Shown: piece after piece, positions 60,229 to 64,000 of the stretch
Layout of the letters: each line of letters begins with the position of its first letter
Position numbering within the stretch: the first letter of the stretch is position 1
From: an uncultured Porphyromonadaceae bacterium
Lineage (GTDB): Bacteria > Bacteroidota > Bacteroidia > Bacteroidales > Muribaculaceae
Direction: 5' to 3'
Length of the DNA stretch: 64,000 bases
Assembly (NCBI GenBank): GCA_947649495.1
Contig: CANSRU010000013.1
Span: forward strand, 1 to 64,000
Program-made: the position numbers and the translations under genes
Notes under the pieces: model-generated
Told to the model about the DNA's origin: nothing
Seen by the model: only the letters and a program-made list of their open reading frames with translations
Database searches by the model: none

Positions 60229-60987
60229 TCAGTCGTGATATTTAATGGTACGCTTCACGGTGAAGGTCTTTGTGCAGACAGGAGGTTCATTAAACACAGG
60301 AGAGCCATCGGAATTGAATTCGTATACATATTCATCGCGGACAGTCCTTTCAACCGTGCAGCTTGTCCAATTACCATAACTATCAATTTCAGTATAGGTA
60401 ATCTTGTCGTCAGTGACATAATTCCGATCCTCGAAATCAACAAGACGGCTCACTACCCTATCGGGAAGCATAGTTGTATCGTTGGGGTAACTGTAGTCAG
60501 TATTATCCTCGGACCCTTTTTCTTTTATCAGACGCCCCCTGTTGTCAAAAAACCACTTGCGGTCATAGGCATTTTCCGCTTCACCGGCATCCCAGACTGA
60601 ATTAGATGCGACACGGACACCCGGACGAAAAATATATCTGATAGTATCGGTATAATCCCCCATATTAACGCGACCAATAAATGTACTGTCGTCAAGATAT
60701 GTCCGTGTGGTATAACTACCATCATGATACATCATTTCATCAAGCTGCCGCCCATCGCGGTCGAAACGCATGATTTTATTCATGTATATACCGGCACGGT
60801 TCTCGTCGCCTGAAGCATCGCCATATCCCTCAGTATAGCTTACAGCTTCCACAGGGCCATAAAGATTGGCGCAAGCCACATCCGTTATCTTAAACTCATC
60901 TACCGCCTCCACGGCATCACCACTTGGACGGCTCTTACATGCACAGCATAACACCACTGCAAACAATAAAAACAAAATGTGTCTCAT
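60229..60987 (-). CDS. Lipoprotein of unknown function with YD-like repeats
   Basis: A 252-residue lipoprotein with a type II signal peptide ending in LCCAC (lipobox cysteine followed by KSRPSGD). The mature part alternates beta hairpins with tyrosine and aspartate pairs (MRFDRDGRQLDEMMYHDGSY, WFFDNRGRLIKEKGSEDNTDY, EIDSYGNWTSCTV), a weak RHS/YD-like pattern. I cannot name the family. It lies 42 bp after the WG-type lipoprotein gene on the same strand, with no promoter between, so both are co-expressed. AT content is higher than in the surrounding housekeeping genes. Confidence 0.6.
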   Translation of the reverse strand: MRHILFLLFAVVLCCACKSRPSGDAVEAVDEFKITDVACANLYGPVEAVSYTEGYGDASGDENRAGIYMNKIMRFDRDGRQLDEMMYHDGSYTTRTYLDDSTFIGRVNMGDYTDTIRYIFRPGVRVASNSVWDAGEAENAYDRKWFFDNRGRLIKEKGSEDNTDYSYPNDTTMLPDRVVSRLVDFEDRNYVTDDKITYTEIDSYGNWTSCTVERTVRDEYVYEFNSDGSPVFNEPPVCTKTFTVKRTIKYHD

Positions 60988-61029
60988 ATCTTATATATTT
61001 TATGTTTCAAGATTAACCATACTACAAAT

Positions 61030-63555
61030 CTAAATGGGTTCGTAGCCAACGAATCCGGCAAGCATCTGCTCATCATACCAAATTAAATCATTCGGCACTT
61101 TATCGGTCATACCATATTTTCCAGGATTATACTTCATATCCACGAATACATCTACGTCGAGCCATGCTGACATCCCGCCGAATTCGGATTCAAGCTGTTG
61201 CTCAAACGGTAACTTGGCGCCATACTGTTCAGAAGGGTGGAACGGGCCTCTCCTCCCGATGAAATTACCATCGAAATCGTATTCGCAATATTCAGCATAG
61301 TATGGAGCCCAATAATTGGGGCGTCCCTTGGGGAGAGCGAATCGAGCTGTCTCTCCGGACAGATGCACCCCTAAAGCAATATCCTGGAATCTGTAGGTAT
61401 GCAACACATTTCCTTGCATATCGTAAAGAATCCAATAGCCTTTGTCAGAAAAATTGTGGGTTGACTTATAGAACACCAAGAAATGGTCTTTAGATCCATA
61501 GCGTGGTGTGTCACCGTAACCACGGTCGCACCATGGCACGACAACCTTACCGGTAGTATCAATAATAGCGATTTTACGGTCGTAATCCCATACAGCGGCA
61601 ACGCCATTGACGAACATAGGTGACATATATCGCACACGCTTGCCATCGATATAATCGATGGTGAACAGAGACTTGAGGTCGCGGTCGCGTACCACAAACC
61701 CCTCGCCGGGAGATGTGGTAGGGATAACTCCATCGTTAAAAAATCCGGCCTCAACCAGACCATCCATCGCCAAAGTAAGATTTCCCTCATCGTCAATACG
61801 ATATAGGCAGCATTTGGTTGGCGGAGTACTGCTGGATGTACGTTCGGAGCAGAATCCGTTGATGGCCATGCGCAACAACCCTCCATGCGGAGCTTTTATA
61901 ATGTTACCATTACGCAGAAGCAGTTGACGCGAGCCATCGTTACTTTTCGGTTCAAAAGGAATGCCATCAACCATGACACGATGGAATGAAGTGTCGAGCG
62001 CGTCCATTTCCTCCGCGGAAAGTTTTGGTTCGGCAAAGCGTGGGATGTTATTCTCCCGTTCAAACCTTACATTAGACGGTATATTAGGGACACCCCATGG
62101 CCGACTGCCGGCATCCTTAAGTTCAATTCCGTCGGCAGCCGCGCGCTGCAACATATACGAATTGCCACCTTCCCGCAAGCATAATGCCGAGTCGGAACCT
62201 GCATAGAAACGCACTCCGTATTCAATATTTTTCATGGGATAGCCGCACGACGATTCAAAATCAGAAATCTCCTCAAATGGCTTGAACGGAAGAGAAGAGC
62301 GAACCTTGTGCATCAGATAATCGAGAGTGCAATCAATGGTGTCGCCGCGGGAAATAACCACATCAGCGACTGCAAAATATGGAGGCTGTGAAACCGAGTC
62401 GGGTACAACCGTTCGCTTGGTAGGATTGCACACCACCATATAATTATAGGAATAATTGGGATGGACAGTCTTTGTAAGAGAGTCGGCAACGAGCGCTTTC
62501 TCAAAAGGAGCAAAATCAAATGGGCAATTCAATTGCCGGAATATAGTCTTATAATCCATACTGGAATTAAAATGAATCTCCTTTCCCTTGAAACGTATAG
62601 ATTCCGAAGCCATAGCCCGCTCTTCCATATCGTTGCTGAGAGCCGCGATACGATTATATAATACACGAGAATCAATATATTTAGCTTTCCAATCTTCGTA
62701 AGTCAATGTTTCGGAATTGAGTTTCTCCCCCTTCAAATCATAAAAAGCCACATCGACAGTGCGGACGGAAGATGACATCTTAGCATGAAGGGTACATGCC
62801 ATTATAGTGTCGCCAATAAAGGCTATATCCTCAGCATCGGGGATACAGAACAGTTCCTTGCCTGAAAGGTCGACCACATAATTATCATTTTTACCCGAAG
62901 GAATAACAGCCACTCCATGTCGAGCATTGACAGGAATACGTTTGGTTGTCTTATAACGCGGCATCATCACAATCTTTCCGTTGCTACCAACCAATCCGAC
63001 CCGACCGCCTTTAAGTTTGAACCATGACACCCCCTCGCTGAAATGAGACGCCGCTCTGACTACAGGCTGCCCTATCACAGTGTCGAGGCGGAATTTAGGC
63101 GCACCCGATTTATCACGATACACAATATGGCCACCTAATCTAACTGTCGGAATAAGCCCATCGGACATATATCCACAATCTGACAGACTCATTATCACAG
63201 GGGTCATTTTCCCCGATGAATTTACAGAATATAAATTCTGAATACTCACTGAAGCTGCCGAATGGTAGAAGTTGACAAAACACATTCCATTAACAACCGG
63301 CGCAGGAACGTCGTTTTCCAAAACGTAGTCCTCTTCAGAATAGTAGAGTCCAGACATACCGCATTGCCCATCAGACAAGGCGTTATCCACAGAAATCTTA
63401 CCTCCGGGCGACATAAGGCCAACGACAACAGCTGTATCACCCTGCTGAGCAATAACCCCAATGAATTGAACATCAAGGTTACCGTTACCGCCACACGCGT
63501 ACAACACGGCGCTCAATGTGACACACATAAAAAATCTCAGTATCTTGTTCATCAC
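61030..63555 (-). CDS. Large lipoprotein with WG-like repeats
   Basis: An 841-residue exported lipoprotein (lipobox LYAC, then GGNGNLD). Segments resembling WG beta-repeats are visible, for example SEGVSWFKLKGGRVGLVGSN followed by GKIVMMPRYK, VNGVAAVWDYDRKIAIIDTT followed by GKVVVPWCD, and NDNYVVDLSGKELFCIPDAE. The N- and C-terminal halves may be two related repeat arrays around a helical/charged centre (about 300-380). WG-repeat proteins are widespread in Bacteroidetes, often without known function; some are surface-exposed. It lies downstream of a small membrane-protein gene across a 12-bp-stem hairpin. Confidence 0.65.
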   Translation of the reverse strand: MMNKILRFFMCVTLSAVLYACGGNGNLDVQFIGVIAQQGDTAVVVGLMSPGGKISVDNALSDGQCGMSGLYYSEEDYVLENDVPAPVVNGMCFVNFYHSAASVSIQNLYSVNSSGKMTPVIMSLSDCGYMSDGLIPTVRLGGHIVYRDKSGAPKFRLDTVIGQPVVRAASHFSEGVSWFKLKGGRVGLVGSNGKIVMMPRYKTTKRIPVNARHGVAVIPSGKNDNYVVDLSGKELFCIPDAEDIAFIGDTIMACTLHAKMSSSVRTVDVAFYDLKGEKLNSETLTYEDWKAKYIDSRVLYNRIAALSNDMEERAMASESIRFKGKEIHFNSSMDYKTIFRQLNCPFDFAPFEKALVADSLTKTVHPNYSYNYMVVCNPTKRTVVPDSVSQPPYFAVADVVISRGDTIDCTLDYLMHKVRSSLPFKPFEEISDFESSCGYPMKNIEYGVRFYAGSDSALCLREGGNSYMLQRAAADGIELKDAGSRPWGVPNIPSNVRFERENNIPRFAEPKLSAEEMDALDTSFHRVMVDGIPFEPKSNDGSRQLLLRNGNIIKAPHGGLLRMAINGFCSERTSSSTPPTKCCLYRIDDEGNLTLAMDGLVEAGFFNDGVIPTTSPGEGFVVRDRDLKSLFTIDYIDGKRVRYMSPMFVNGVAAVWDYDRKIAIIDTTGKVVVPWCDRGYGDTPRYGSKDHFLVFYKSTHNFSDKGYWILYDMQGNVLHTYRFQDIALGVHLSGETARFALPKGRPNYWAPYYAEYCEYDFDGNFIGRRGPFHPSEQYGAKLPFEQQLESEFGGMSAWLDVDVFVDMKYNPGKYGMTDKVPNDLIWYDEQMLAGFVGYEPI

Positions 63556-63572
63556 AGACTAAATTAACGGTG

Positions 63573-63608
63573 AAGCGGCGGCGATATCAATCGAGCTCGC
63601 CGCCGCTT
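63573..63608. terminator. Hairpin between the edge membrane-protein gene and the WG lipoprotein gene
   Basis: Perfect 12-bp GC-rich stem (63573-63584 with 63597-63608), 12-nt loop. It lies 28 bp after the minus-strand stop at 63637; a T-run stands on the plus side. Confidence 0.75.
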
Positions 63609-63636
63609 ACTTTTTATATGATATCAGGAGTAAAAA

Positions 63637-64000
63637 TCACGAGAAAACGTAGTTGCGCAAGTAGTTGAAGAATGACACCACGAAAAGGAAGAATGTGAGG
63701 AACACCATCACTACGAATGCAAAAGCGAGTGAAATCCAGGTCTCGCTGTTGTCGGTTTCGGTCTCGGTACGGCCATCGCTGTATTGGATAACGGTCTTGT
63801 AGGTCTTGGCCGCGGCAACGGCACCGAACAGACCGCCGAGCATGCCGGATAGGAAGCTCTTCTCGGTTTTTCCCTCGACCATTTTCCGGTACAGCACGTA
63901 GTCGGGTTTCATGGTGGACATGACATAGAGCACCGTGTTTATGCCGGTGAACACGCACACTTGCAGAATGTTCTCTCCGATATATCCCATGAGGAGCGTG
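63637..64000 (-). CDS. Small membrane protein, possibly cut by the window edge
   Basis: From the ATG at 63990 it has 117 residues, but the frame is still open at the window edge (Thr-Leu-Leu before Met), so the true start may lie outside. Predicted helices cover about residues 6-26 and 84-110. The middle part has GMLGGLFGAVAAAKTYKTVI and an acidic TETETDNSE stretch. I do not recognise the family. The C-terminal hydrophobic segment (AFVVMVFLTFFLFVVSFF) suggests an inner-membrane anchor. A hairpin follows the stop codon. Confidence 0.5.
   Translation of the reverse strand, partial: TLLMGYIGENILQVCVFTGINTVLYVMSTMKPDYVLYRKMVEGKTEKSFLSGMLGGLFGAVAAAKTYKTVIQYSDGRTETETDNSETWISLAFAFVVMVFLTFFLFVVSFFNYLRNYVFS

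Overview
The window is a chromosomal stretch of a gut-type Bacteroidales bacterium, most likely close to Muribaculaceae. This rests on consensus Bacteroidetes sigma-ABfr promoters (TTTG, 19-21 bp, TAnnTTTG), the absence of Shine-Dalgarno sequences, lipoproteins with acidic residues after the lipobox cysteine, and many Bacteroidetes-restricted families (DUF4199, DUF6048, DUF6089, DUF6108-like, DUF6242, DUF6377, DUF6452 types). The synteny blocks fit too: porG-like/uppS/bamA/skp/skp, obg/yfiH, xerC/hpf/rpsU and fucI-A-K-P. I found no rRNA, tRNA, CRISPR array, prophage or insertion sequence.

Layout. 0-1.8 kb: yraN, then a PerR-like regulator with a perfect 7-1-7 operator at its own promoter, followed by a reverse rubrerythrin. 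2.0-11.7 kb: pyrimidine/arginine precursor region with carA and TWO full-length carB paralogues, both resembling the CAD/eukaryotic type, separated by prmC-recX-comF; the second carB has its own consensus promoter. 11.8-15.9 kb (minus): zinc metallopeptidase, murI (apparently leaderless, with a 32-bp perfect palindrome over its promoter), a two-repeat lipoprotein and two Skp/OmpH chaperones. 16-21.7 kb (minus): bamA, uppS, a PorG-like DUF6089 protein and a DUF6242 lipoprotein. 21.8-28.3 kb (minus): ribD, ispG (long form), purE, a PAP2-like membrane protein, rpoN and a CaCA antiporter.

28.4-33.9 kb: CMP-nonulosonate synthetase-like gene, obgE, yfiH, a GNGPSL-type (DUF115/GT42-like) possible glycosyltransferase and a glsA/glsB-type glycine-lipid acyltransferase pair. 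34.3-38.6 kb: a six-gene operon DUF4199-GT2-DUF6452-DUF6048-SDR-rpiB. 38.6-40.6 kb (minus): a LytTR regulator with a sensor kinase that has a His-rich periplasmic loop. 40.8-41.07 kb: a promoter-driven, terminator-ended, structured non-coding RNA candidate. 41.1-43.8 kb: BASS-type transporter, Crp/Fnr regulator and a membrane-anchored DUF6377-type regulator interrupted by a frameshift at a run of seven A's. 43.9-50.9 kb (minus): class II fructose-bisphosphate aldolase, formate/nitrite-type channel, an ECF sigma/anti-sigma/DUF6108-like/two-barrel operon, hpf, xerC and rpsU. 51-57.1 kb: an unrecognised gene and the L-fucose catabolic operon. 57.2-64 kb (minus): gamma-carbonic-anhydrase-like protein, Xaa-Pro aminopeptidase, a DnaD/DUF6291-like protein, two lipoproteins (one with WG-like repeats) and a membrane protein cut by the window edge.

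The genes mostly serve housekeeping and envelope biogenesis. The points most worth following up are the structured RNA at 40.8 kb (a 33-base ordered motif match recurs at 34.04 kb), the frameshifted regulator, the paired carB genes, the possible nonulosonate synthetase/transferase pair, the FucA zinc-ligand substitution, and the start-codon-at-transcription-start geometry of murI and glsA.
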